From a bacterium (GTDB lineage Bacteria > Hydrothermota > UBA3073 > JACQXS01 > JAQTXJ01): a DNA stretch of 40,827 nt. Numbering within the stretch: position 1 is the first letter of the stretch; each line of letters starts with the position of its first letter. Location: contig JAQTXJ010000015.1 in NCBI GenBank assembly GCA_028688815.1, forward strand, positions 1 to 40,827, given 5' to 3'. Under the pieces are notes generated by a model. That model was not told the DNA's origin, did not search any database, and was given only the letters and a program-made list of their open reading frames with translations. Below, piece by piece: positions 16,018 through 23,608 of this stretch. Position numbers and translations under genes: made by a program.

Positions 16018-17235
16018 TTATTTCAGTATTAACATCAAAGCGCAGAGTGCAAACAAAACAATAGCAGTTGCAAGTTTTACGGGAGCCAGATTTTTATTCA
16101 TTAAAGCGCCGAGTCTTTTGGAACTCATTCCCCAGTAAACGAATATAAATATAAAAACCAGTGGCGTAACAAAAAGTAAATTATATATCAAAAGATAAAA
16201 AATGGCTTTTACTTTTAATGCTGGCACACCAATAATATATGTTATGGTAGGAAGGTATACCTGTCCTGTGCAAATAGTTTCCAGAATTGATATGATGACT
16301 CCCACGACAAAAGCAGTCGCATATAAAATAGCGGGATGTCGTTCAATACTTAGTTTATCTCTGATCATAAAATGAATTGTCTTTTTTATGTAATCGGGTA
16401 ATTGGAGCGCCATATCCGTTGCCCTGCCTTTTCTGCACAACCAATAATCGTATAAGTTTATACATCCTATTATGAAAGCAAAGACCGCGATGGCGTAATA
16501 TATTATTTTTGACAAAAGGATAAAACCTTCCATATGTATTGCGAGTCTAAGCAATCCGATTCCTATAAGAAAATAAGTAATGAATACGGCTAAAGTAAAA
16601 GACAACCCGCACCAAAGTATATTTTTTCGTTTGTATTCTACATAAGCCAGATAGGATATTAAAAATATAAGCGTAGCAAATGCGCAGGGGTTTATGCTGT
16701 CAACAAGACCGGCGGCGATTATGGAAAAGATGGAGAATTTTTTAAACCTGTCTATAATGCTGTGCTTTGCATCAACGGGTGTTTGTATCAAATCGGATGG
16801 TTCCGCAGGAGACTTCCATGATTTTTTTTGTTCTATAACTTCGTTTAATTCCAATTCTTTTACGATTTCTATAAAGAAGGTATCGGCAAGGAATAAAGCA
16901 GGCGTAACCAGTATTAGTTTTTCCGGCACTTTATATTTTTTTGACAGTGTTTCATACAAAAGAATGCTCTGGGAGTCGGCAATGTTAAATCTTTTTATTT
17001 CCAAATCTTTATATTTTTCTGAGATTCTTTTTAACGTATGTTCCACTCTTGAACATTCTGAACAACCGGTTTTGTAGAAATAAACAATCACCGCCGAGGC
17101 GGGATGTCCCACCACCGCTCCGCCTGAGTCGGTCGCTAAGTGTTTTGTAGAGGAGGGAGTAATTTTAGATTCTTGGGCAGAAAGTAAAGAAAGAGTAGCA
17201 AAACACAACAAAATAAAAATATATTTGCTTTTCAT
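16018..17235 (-). CDS. Thioredoxin-like/CcdA (DsbD-type) fusion protein
   Basis: 405 residues from the ATG at 17235 (ATGA overlap with the upstream selenoprotein gene; the ORF is open to 17259). Signal peptide 1-20. Residues about 48-135 are a thioredoxin-like domain with C58-S-E-C61 in 'YFYKTGCSECSRVE'. About 170-405 are a CcdA/DsbD six-helix-type membrane domain with C184 ('DSINPCAFATLIF') and C322 ('ETICTGQVYLPTI'), the cysteine pair that carries reducing equivalents across the membrane. It likely reduces periplasmic thiol partners using cytoplasmic thioredoxin. Residues about 31-46 come from an in-frame palindromic repeat. Its linker ('SIIDRFKKF') and last helix ('AIVLFALCALMLILK') recur in the upstream gene, implying tandem duplication. 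Confidence 0.9.
   Translation of the reverse strand: MKSKYIFILLCFATLSLLSAQESKITPSSTKHLATDSGGAVVGHPASAVIVYFYKTGCSECSRVEHTLKRISEKYKDLEIKRFNIADSQSILLYETLSKKYKVPEKLILVTPALFLADTFFIEIVKELELNEVIEQKKSWKSPAEPSDLIQTPVDAKHSIIDRFKKFSIFSIIAAGLVDSINPCAFATLIFLISYLAYVEYKRKNILWCGLSFTLAVFITYFLIGIGLLRLAIHMEGFILLSKIIYYAIAVFAFIIGCINLYDYWLCRKGRATDMALQLPDYIKKTIHFMIRDKLSIERHPAILYATAFVVGVIISILETICTGQVYLPTITYIIGVPALKVKAIFYLLIYNLLFVTPLVFIFIFVYWGMSSKRLGALMNKNLAPVKLATAIVLFALCALMLILK
17091..17132. repeat. In-frame palindromic repeat cluster
   Basis: CCGCCGAGGCGGG (17091-17103), GGGATGTCCC (17101-17110) and CCGCCTGAGTCGG (17120-17132) crowd into 42 bases, equal to 14 codons. They lie between the signal peptide and thioredoxin domain of the CcdA fusion gene and leave the frame open. 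Related cores occur at 6246-6264 and 33821-33835. Confidence 0.7.
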
Positions 17236-17927
17236 TTTAATACTATTATCAAAGCACAAATTACAAACAACACAATTGCGATTATTATTATAGAAGCAGC
17301 CGGAAATTTTTTAAATCTTTCTATTATGCTAAATTTTTTATGGGCAGGCTTTTGTATTGAATTACTTGATTTGGTTACCTTGCCGATTGGCAGGTATGTT
17401 TTTTTAATAACTGATGTATCGGCAGTGTTTGTTAAACTTTCAGGAACTTGTTTTTGAGTTGTTACGGAATCAACTGCTTTTGATTTTTTATTTTGAAATG
17501 TTTTTTTTATGTTAGTGTCCTGACTGCTGTTAGGCTTTCCCTTTTGGTAGACAGGCAAGTTATCAGAACTTGTATCCTTGATTGTGCTGTCCTGAGGAGT
17601 GTTTGCCATCAACGAATCCCAGTTCATTGATTTTATTTCGTCTTTGCCGATGAGTGGTATATTTTTCGTCAGGGTGTTATTTATTTTTTCGTGTATAATC
17701 ATCCCGGGCCAGTCTTTTACGTATATATTGTAATCTTTTTCTATTGTATTGAGGTAGTCCATTCCTGCGTCTGTATCTACGTTATAGGGAGTTACTTTTA
17801 TGTGATGTTTTTCCTCTAGTTTGGGCAGGATATTCATCACTACCCACTGGCATTTTGGTCAGCCGGGGGAATGGAAAAAGTCTATGCCGGTAATTGAGAG
17901 GAACAAAAAATATAAGGGTAGCAACAT
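17232..17927 (-). CDS. Thioredoxin-like selenoprotein (Sec at in-frame TGA 17859-17861)
   Basis: Read from the ATG at 17927 through one in-frame TGA, the protein is 231 residues; reading only downstream gives a headless ORF starting at a GTG (17840). Residues 1-18 are hydrophobic (signal or anchor). The TGA is codon 23 in 'FFHSPG-U-P-K-C-QWV', the first position of a thioredoxin CxxC motif. A fold-like continuation follows ('ILPKLEEKHHIKVTPYNVD', then 'WPGMII' where the cis-Pro loop belongs, then 'LIGKDEI'). Residues about 90-195 are a polar linker. The end has 'SIIERFKKF' and a membrane helix 'AIVLFVICALIIVLK', both matching the downstream thioredoxin-CcdA paralogue, which has Cys at the Sec position. 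A SECIS-like hairpin follows the TGA. TGA is an ordinary stop elsewhere in the window. No selA/B/C/D is present here. A point mutation or sequencing error is the alternative. Confidence 0.8.
17823..17861 (-). promoter_or_regulatory. Putative bacterial SECIS element
   Basis: Starting 14 bases after the UGA (17861-17859), GGGUAG (17845-17840) pairs with CUGCCC (17828-17823), including one U-G pair. A single U (17839) is bulged. GAU (17838-17836) pairs with AUC (17831-17829), and the loop is GAAU (17835-17832). E. coli fdhF has the same plan: stem, bulged U, 3 bp, and a G-starting four-base loop bound by SelB. The loop G is 24 bases past the UGA, within the range known for bacterial SECIS elements. 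Confidence 0.75.
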
Positions 17928-17939
17928 AATAATTATCTG

Positions 17940-17972
17940 ACTATAAGGTATGGTTAATATCTTAAATGTCAA
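17940..17972 (-). promoter_or_regulatory. Putative promoter of the selenoprotein operon
   Basis: TTGACA at 17972-17967 and TATAGT at 17945-17940 (read on the - strand), 21 bases apart. Transcription would begin only a few bases before the ATG at 17927. There is no Shine-Dalgarno sequence. Confidence 0.5.
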
Positions 17973-18072
17973 ATAGTTTTTGAGTTTTTATCTTATGTTG
18001 TTTTAACTTTAAAAAGCATGAATTATACAAATAATAGATTTTTTTATCAAACCAATATTCTGTTTGATAAGC

Positions 18073-18153
18073 AAGAAACAATGGAAAGCTACCAAATTGA
18101 AGTCAAAGTGATTTCTACTATTCTTTTCTGATTGACTGGTAGCCGTGTTTCTT
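18073..18153. repeat. 81-base imperfect inverted repeat downstream of the C25 protease gene
   Basis: AAGAAACA (18073-18080) pairs with TGTTTCTT (18146-18153), GCTACCA (18088-18094) with TGGTAGC (18137-18143), and AGTCA with TGACT further in. It lies 13 bases past the protease stop (- strand). It may be a transcript-end or stability structure, or a decayed insertion. It has no run of T to mark a classic terminator. Confidence 0.55.
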
Positions 18154-18166
18154 AGCGCCTTGTCCT

Positions 18167-21121
18167 TTACTTCATTAAAATCAATTTCCCCGTAACTTTT
18201 GAATTTCCGGTTTTCAGACGCACAAAATAAATACCGTTTGATAATTTTTCGGTATCTAGTTTTATGTTATACGTTCCTGCTTTTTGTTCTCCGTTAACAA
18301 GCGTTTTAACCTGTCTGCCGCTTAAATCATAAAGTTCCACAGATACCTTATTATTAAACGGTATCTGGTAACTTATAATCGTTGACCTTACAACCGGGTT
18401 TGGATAAGCTTTTACATTTACGGACACGTTATAATCTGACGTACTCGTTTCCGAAACTCCTTGTGTTGATACGGTCAAAATCACAGGTTCTTTATATGTA
18501 CCTTCATCAGGGTCGTTTGACGTGATTCTCAAAGTATCCAGATAAATACCTTCCGCAAGTCCTGCCGGCTGTACGCTCACCAAAACGGAAGACGATTCCC
18601 CCGGTGCAAGAGTCATAGTTGTTTTTGACAAGTCAGCAATCCACGGCGCCGTATAAGTTATATTTGATACTGAAAGACTGGTCGGTAGTCCGCCCCTGTT
18701 GCACACCCATATTGTTCCATCTTGAGTAGCCGGAGCAGTAACACCAAAATGAGCCAAAGCCGGGTCCCCATAAAGATTGAATGCCATGCAATTAACCCAT
18801 TTATTCTGCGCTGCTCCCGTTCCCCCCATATAATTTTGACGGCCAAGGTCAAATGCAGGTCCTACTTTTGCATGTGAGACGCTAGTATCTTTAAGCAACT
18901 TATTGAAAAAATATTTTTCCATAACATTTGCAGGATTTGTATAAACAGACCTGCTTGCCGCGCATACGCTGACACATCCCTGGTTCAATAATGCTGCTCC
19001 CAAATTATTTGTTGTCTCGGGATGTCCTAATAAACAGGACATAAGAAAAGCATCCGCGGGATAATTATCATCCAACGCAGAAACATCCGAAGTTGATAGT
19101 ATTTGAGGATATACAATTTCACCGTTACTTTCCGGGACGCCATTACCATTGTCCGTTGCCCATACCATACGACCACAGTCTTGAAGCCACCCGTGCGAGT
19201 TTAAAGCAAAAATCCCCATTCCATCCCAACGGTTTTTTATGTTTACTTTTGTCAAACTGTCCGTACACGAATAAGTGCTCTTTGTTCTTCCCTGTTTTTC
19301 ATATAATAATGTAGCAGTTGAACGATTAATAATACTGCTGTTCATAATATCTTCAAGTACGGAAGCCCCGTCAAGAAGAGCTCCTCCGCCACCATCCTGA
19401 TTGGAAAACTGCAACATCGCACCCGCGCAAAGCGCTTTTGTCTTATATGCGGCATCGGTATTTCCCTCGAAATCTATGATTTTTTGAGTTATATGCGCAA
19501 TCTTTGTGGCGTCACTCCACGGAATTCTTCCAACATATACTTCCCCGACATAATCAGGGGAATCATTTCCTCCCGTGCCCCCGGAAGAACTCAAAATTTC
19601 TCCCCAGTAACTGTCCCCGTCTTTATTCCAGGAACTGGCATCGGCAGTTCCAAGGTCAGAGTAATACAAATCAGTAGCAATAGGATAATCGTAAGCATCT
19701 ATTGCCCAACTTGGTAAAGCAGTGTTACTCTGGATATAACAAATTCGCATCGGAATATTCGCATTATCCCCTACTATTAACACATACTTTATCCCCCATT
19801 GACCTACGGGATATTTTTCTCTTAAAAAATTCCTTATCTTCTGCTGGATATCAACCCCGGTACAAGCACTATTTATAGAATCTTTTGTTACTATGGTTAC
19901 TTTATAACCTAACGCCGATTTCCATGTTGCAAGTGCTGCACAAGCCGATCGCATCGCAGCCGTAGTTATAATTACGTAATCATACGTCGGTGCTTTCGGT
20001 TCTCCCTTATAGGTATACCACTCCTTAGCCTGTTCAAAATTGTAAATAAACCCCATCGCTTCCTCTTCCGCAAGGTTATCCGATGCCAATCTCTTATATT
20101 CTGCTTCTTTATCCGCATCGAATCTGTATTTCACTTTAACCTGTAAATTAGATACATAAGTTAATTGCCCGGTTACTGCATTATATTGCACAGGATAAAC
20201 CGCTACTGTTACAAGGTTGTATTTTCTTAAATTCCCGGTAGACACTAATTCTCCTTTTACTGCAGGATATTGTGTGTTTGATGAATAAACAGCTTGTTTA
20301 TTATTATTATATTCTTCATAGCAACTAGCAATCTTACTTTTATCATCTCTCATAGGAAAAACAACCGGTGCCGGAGCAATGTTATACTTGCCTGTGAGAG
20401 GAACGCTGTTTCCTATTACTTCTACCCCTTCAACCGTTCCTTGCGGTGGGATTGCAAGAATTATAGTCTTGAACGGTAATGCCGGCTTACCGGGCTCGCC
20501 CGTTTTATCAAACCCTTTTATATCTATATTATGAACGCCTGCGCTTATTTCTTTTATATCGAAAGCAGGAACATCTACATCAACGGTTACTTCATTTGAT
20601 GTCCACGAACAGCTCATATATTTATATTCAGGCATATGATAATAATATGATAACTTATCCGGAGTTACATCTATATCTGGCGCTCCTCCTTGCGCCCAAT
20701 AATAACTATGTGTATATTCGTTATCTGCTTCCGAAGATTCCGTGATAGCCCCAAGTGGGTCAACAACGAGTTTCATTGTATTGGCTCCCACAACAGAAAC
20801 TGTGCTTTGTAAAAATTTCACCTTCAAAGTACTTCCGGCAGCAAGCGAAGGGAAGGTATACGATTTAATAACTGAATCCTCTCGCATTATCTTGACATCA
20901 AAGCTGGAAGTAACGTTCTGGTCACCATTATTGGTAACAGCCCAGCTATAATAGTATGGAGTCCCAGTATATAAAGTATCATCCAGAACCGTATCCTGGG
21001 TAACGGAACAAACTAACGGAGCGCTCCACCCGGTTAAAGCAACAGGAGTAAGATTAGGCAGAGCAAAGAGTTTCGCTGAAAATAAAAATATACCAAATAT
21101 CAAAAATTTAATTTTATTCAT
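18167..21121 (-). CDS. Gingipain-like cysteine protease (peptidase C25) with sorting domain
   Basis: 984 residues, AGGAGGAG ribosome site, signal peptide 1-20. Residues about 22-142 are a CARDB-like domain ('YYYSWAVTNNGDQNV', 'DPLGAITESSEADNEY'). About 175-370 resemble the C25 propeptide. The C25 catalytic domain runs about 378-792: 'YDYVIITTAAM', 'KYVLIVGDNANIP', 'YVGRIPWSD', catalytic H643 ('ALNSHGWLQDCG') and C696 ('AFLMSCLLGHPE'), closing with the typical 'YGDPALAHFG'. An immunoglobulin-like segment and a Por/T9SS-type sorting domain end the protein ('AYPNPVVRSTIISY', 'VELYDLSGRQVKTL', 'NGIYFVRLKTG', KLILMK). It is a likely secreted endopeptidase; cleavage specificity cannot be told from sequence. 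Confidence 0.93.
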   Translation of the reverse strand: MNKIKFLIFGIFLFSAKLFALPNLTPVALTGWSAPLVCSVTQDTVLDDTLYTGTPYYYSWAVTNNGDQNVTSSFDVKIMREDSVIKSYTFPSLAAGSTLKVKFLQSTVSVVGANTMKLVVDPLGAITESSEADNEYTHSYYWAQGGAPDIDVTPDKLSYYYHMPEYKYMSCSWTSNEVTVDVDVPAFDIKEISAGVHNIDIKGFDKTGEPGKPALPFKTIILAIPPQGTVEGVEVIGNSVPLTGKYNIAPAPVVFPMRDDKSKIASCYEEYNNNKQAVYSSNTQYPAVKGELVSTGNLRKYNLVTVAVYPVQYNAVTGQLTYVSNLQVKVKYRFDADKEAEYKRLASDNLAEEEAMGFIYNFEQAKEWYTYKGEPKAPTYDYVIITTAAMRSACAALATWKSALGYKVTIVTKDSINSACTGVDIQQKIRNFLREKYPVGQWGIKYVLIVGDNANIPMRICYIQSNTALPSWAIDAYDYPIATDLYYSDLGTADASSWNKDGDSYWGEILSSSGGTGGNDSPDYVGEVYVGRIPWSDATKIAHITQKIIDFEGNTDAAYKTKALCAGAMLQFSNQDGGGGALLDGASVLEDIMNSSIINRSTATLLYEKQGRTKSTYSCTDSLTKVNIKNRWDGMGIFALNSHGWLQDCGRMVWATDNGNGVPESNGEIVYPQILSTSDVSALDDNYPADAFLMSCLLGHPETTNNLGAALLNQGCVSVCAASRSVYTNPANVMEKYFFNKLLKDTSVSHAKVGPAFDLGRQNYMGGTGAAQNKWVNCMAFNLYGDPALAHFGVTAPATQDGTIWVCNRGGLPTSLSVSNITYTAPWIADLSKTTMTLAPGESSSVLVSVQPAGLAEGIYLDTLRITSNDPDEGTYKEPVILTVSTQGVSETSTSDYNVSVNVKAYPNPVVRSTIISYQIPFNNKVSVELYDLSGRQVKTLVNGEQKAGTYNIKLDTEKLSNGIYFVRLKTGNSKVTGKLILMK

Positions 21122-21171
21122 AACTCCTCCTAATATAGAACCTTTATTGTGACTTTACTTTATTTATATAA

Positions 21172-21204
21172 ATTATATATGATACTTTTAGATAATATTG
21201 TCAA
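21172..21204 (-). promoter_or_regulatory. Promoter of the C25 protease gene
   Basis: Perfect TTGACA (21204-21199) and perfect TATAAT (21177-21172) on the - strand, 21 bases apart. The gene starts at 21121 after a strong ribosome site. Confidence 0.6.
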
Positions 21205-21330
21205 CTAACTTTTATTATTTTTTAGAAGCCCTTTGGCGACAGCCATTAGTCCGCGGGTGGATTATTCCGCAAAACGTTACGCCATTTTAATACTTGTCTT
21301 ACTCAGGAGGAGCAGTTTGGTATAAAATAT

Positions 21331-21359
21331 TTGACAATATTTATTTATTATGTTAACTT
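21331..21359 (+). promoter_or_regulatory. Putative promoter of fabD
   Basis: TTGACA at 21331-21336 and, after 17 bases, TAACTT at 21354-21359 preceded by TG (extended -10). Transcription starting seven bases past the -10 would begin at or next to the ATG at 21366, so the message would be leaderless. No Shine-Dalgarno sequence is present. Confidence 0.5.
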
Positions 21360-21365
21360 AAAAGT

Positions 21366-22265
21366 ATGTCTAATTTTGCTTTTGTTTTCCCGGGGCAGGG
21401 GGCTCAATTTGTCGGTATGGGGAAAGATCTCTATGAGAAGTATAACGAAATAAAATCCTTATATGAAAAAGCAAATGAGATTCTTGGTATAGACATAAAA
21501 AAAATATCTTTTGAAGGTCCCGAAAACGAACTCAAGGAATCCAAAAATGCCCAGATAGCAATAGTTCTCCACTCGGTAGCATCTTACAACCTTTTAATTC
21601 AAAAAGGGGTAACTCCTTCCGTAACTGCGGGACATTCGCTCGGCGAATATGCTGCTCTTATTGCTGCAAATGCCATTGATTTTGACGATGCTCTCCAGCT
21701 TGTCAGATTCAGGGGAGAATTGATGTCAAGAGCAGGGGAAGCTAGCCCGGGTACAATGGCAGCAGTTCTTGGAATGCCTGCTGATAAAATAGAGCAGATA
21801 ATTTCTGAAATCGGGAGTCCCACACTTGTTGTTGCGAACTATAATTCACCGATGCAAACGGTCATTTCAGGCGATATCGAAGGAATAAAAAAAGCGTCCG
21901 AGTTATTAAAAACCCGCGGGGCAAAAAGGGTTATGCCTTTACAGGTAAGCGGCGCGTTCCATTCTCCGTTAATGGAATCTGCTTTCAAAACATTTAAATT
22001 AGCGTTAGAAAAAATAGAGATCAAAAATCCATCCATTCCTGTTGTTCCGAATGTTACGGGAAAACTTACGTCATCAGCCGAAGAAATAAAAGAAAATTTG
22101 GGCAAACAAATTATATCTTCCGTAAGGTGGGTAGATACAGTAAAAAATATTGTTTCTGCCGGAACAACTTCATTCGTAGAATTAGGACCGGGCAAAGTGT
22201 TAACAGGTTTAATCAAACAAATCTCCCCCGAAGCCGAACTTACGGGTTTGGAAAACTACTCATAA
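21366..22265 (+). CDS. fabD: Malonyl-CoA:ACP transacylase
   Basis: 299 residues, normal family length. It transfers malonyl from CoA to acyl carrier protein to start fatty-acid elongation in the cytoplasm. 'FPGQGAQFVGMG' opens the protein; nucleophile S91 lies in 'GHSLGEYAA', substrate arginine R116 in 'RFRGELM', and catalytic H199 in 'SGAFHSPLM'. A C-terminal 'ELGPGKVLTGLIK' completes the family pattern. It heads a + strand run ending in fabG, with a methyltransferase and a TPR protein between. The start has no ribosome site and sits where transcription probably begins. Confidence 0.95.
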   Translation: MSNFAFVFPGQGAQFVGMGKDLYEKYNEIKSLYEKANEILGIDIKKISFEGPENELKESKNAQIAIVLHSVASYNLLIQKGVTPSVTAGHSLGEYAALIAANAIDFDDALQLVRFRGELMSRAGEASPGTMAAVLGMPADKIEQIISEIGSPTLVVANYNSPMQTVISGDIEGIKKASELLKTRGAKRVMPLQVSGAFHSPLMESAFKTFKLALEKIEIKNPSIPVVPNVTGKLTSSAEEIKENLGKQIISSVRWVDTVKNIVSAGTTSFVELGPGKVLTGLIKQISPEAELTGLENYS

Positions 22266-22289
22266 TTTCGTGTCCACACCAAAAAAACT

Positions 22290-23123
22290 GTGAAACCAAC
22301 GATTGATTGGGGATTAAAGTTTTTTCATGACGTGTTACAACTGGAAGCGCTGCATTTTGGTTACTGGGAAGGTATTTCAAACAATAGTAACTCCGGACTA
22401 AACTTAGAAACTCTCAAGTTGGCGCAAAAAAATTATACCAAACAATTAATAGAGGCCATTCCTGAAAATGTTAAGACATTGCTTGATGTAGGGGCGGGGA
22501 CAGGCGAAGTTGCGAAAGAACTGGTTTCCAAGGGATATACAGTAGAAGCTGTGTCTCCGGATACTTACCAGTATGAAATTTGTAAAGCTAAATGTCCACA
22601 GATGCCTTTTCATAGGACAAAATTTGAGAAGCTTGATATAAAAAAATCGTTTGATGCCATACTTATGTTAGAGAGTTGCCAGTACCTGAAATTAGACCCT
22701 GCGTTCAAAAACTGCAAGAAACTATTAAAAGAAAATGGGTACATTCTTATTTCTGATTATTTTAGAAAAGTTAAAGAGAATTATTACAGGACAACACATA
22801 CGCTGGAAGATTTCTACAATGCCGTGGAGAAAAATAATTTTGAAATTGTGTATGAGAAAGATATAACCGAAGGAGTTTTGCCAACATTAACACTTGGAAA
22901 ACAATTTTATTTAAATTATGCGGTTCCTGTAACAAAAATAATTACTGGATATTTTTCGGACAAAATTCCGTTACTAACAAAAATTCTTAAATTTGTATTT
23001 TCTCCCCAGTTAAAAAAAATTAAATATTATGTTTACACGCATACTCCTGAAAAACTTGATGTTGACAAATTCAGAAAAAATATTGAATATAAAATAATAT
23101 TATTGAAGAATTCTATTCACTGA
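22290..23123 (+). CDS. SAM-dependent methyltransferase
   Basis: 277 residues from a GTG start, no clear ribosome site. Motif I is 'LLDVGAGTGEVAKEL' (about residues 64-78). Post-I is 'VEAVSPD'. A Rossmann-like 'FDAILMLESCQYL' and 'LLKENGYILISDYF' follow, as in class I methyltransferases acting on small molecules. The N-terminal 'LEALHFGYWEG' resembles small-molecule and tocopherol/sterol-type methyltransferases. The substrate is unknown. The position between fabD and fabG suggests a lipid or quinone substrate, but that is weak. Confidence 0.82.
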   Translation: MKPTIDWGLKFFHDVLQLEALHFGYWEGISNNSNSGLNLETLKLAQKNYTKQLIEAIPENVKTLLDVGAGTGEVAKELVSKGYTVEAVSPDTYQYEICKAKCPQMPFHRTKFEKLDIKKSFDAILMLESCQYLKLDPAFKNCKKLLKENGYILISDYFRKVKENYYRTTHTLEDFYNAVEKNNFEIVYEKDITEGVLPTLTLGKQFYLNYAVPVTKIITGYFSDKIPLLTKILKFVFSPQLKKIKYYVYTHTPEKLDVDKFRKNIEYKIILLKNSIH

Positions 23124-23131
23124 AAAACCAA

Positions 23132-23545
23132 ATGAAAAAATCTATTTTTTTGATTATAATAATTTGTTGTCTGGCAGGCTGGGGGACTTATTATCTTGTC
23201 AAACTATGTTTTGCCAGAACATATTATAACAGAGGGGTTGCTCTTGCTAAAAATGAATTGTATGAAGAATCAATTAGTTCTTATGAAAAAGCAATCAAAT
23301 GCGAACCACATTATGTTGAGGCATGGTGCTCAAAAGCAATTTCATTTTTTAGACTTGGCAAATATGACGAGGCGCTTAAGGCGGTTGAAAGAGCAACGGA
23401 GTTAGCGCCGGATTACCCTTTTGTATGGAACAGTAAAGCATGGTTACTCGAGACACTTGGACGAAAAGAAGAAGCAAAGGAAGCATACAAAAAAATGGCT
23501 GCTTGTAAAAAATCAAGAGCAGCAAAAAATAAAATTAAATTGTAG
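23132..23545 (+). CDS. Membrane-anchored TPR protein
   Basis: 137 residues. An N-terminal hydrophobic helix (about 5-24, 'IFLIIIICCLAGWGTYYLV') is followed by about three TPR units ('YNRGVALAKNELYEESISSY', 'WCSKAISFFRLGKYDEAL', 'WNSKAWLLETLGRKEEA'). TPRs are protein-binding scaffolds. It lies 8 bases after the methyltransferase stop and its stop codon falls at the left arm of a hairpin before fabG. Function unknown. Confidence 0.8.
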   Translation: MKKSIFLIIIICCLAGWGTYYLVKLCFARTYYNRGVALAKNELYEESISSYEKAIKCEPHYVEAWCSKAISFFRLGKYDEALKAVERATELAPDYPFVWNSKAWLLETLGRKEEAKEAYKKMAACKKSRAAKNKIKL

Positions 23546-23590
23546 AAGAGCACGCCTGTTTACTCCGGGAGAAACAATATTTGCTCTTCT
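23544..23590 (+). promoter_or_regulatory. Hairpin in the fabG leader
   Basis: AGAAGAGCA (23544-23552) and TGCTCTTCT (23582-23590) form a perfect 9-bp stem with a 29-base loop. The strong AGGAGG site of fabG starts nine bases later. The left arm overlaps the TPR gene stop. It could be an mRNA processing, stability or translation-control element. Confidence 0.5.
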
Positions 23591-23608
23591 TTGTAATAGG
23601 AGGATAAA

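Noticed and set aside
17232-17840. Headless 202-residue ORF starting at GTG 17840
   Set aside because: The GTG lies inside the SECIS-like stem with no ribosome site. The read-through product from 17927 is complete and explains the leader and CxxC site.
17859-17861. TGA recoded as Trp or Gly genome-wide
   Set aside because: TGA ends several well-defined genes in the window, and the hairpin and Cys-paralogue favour selenocysteine.
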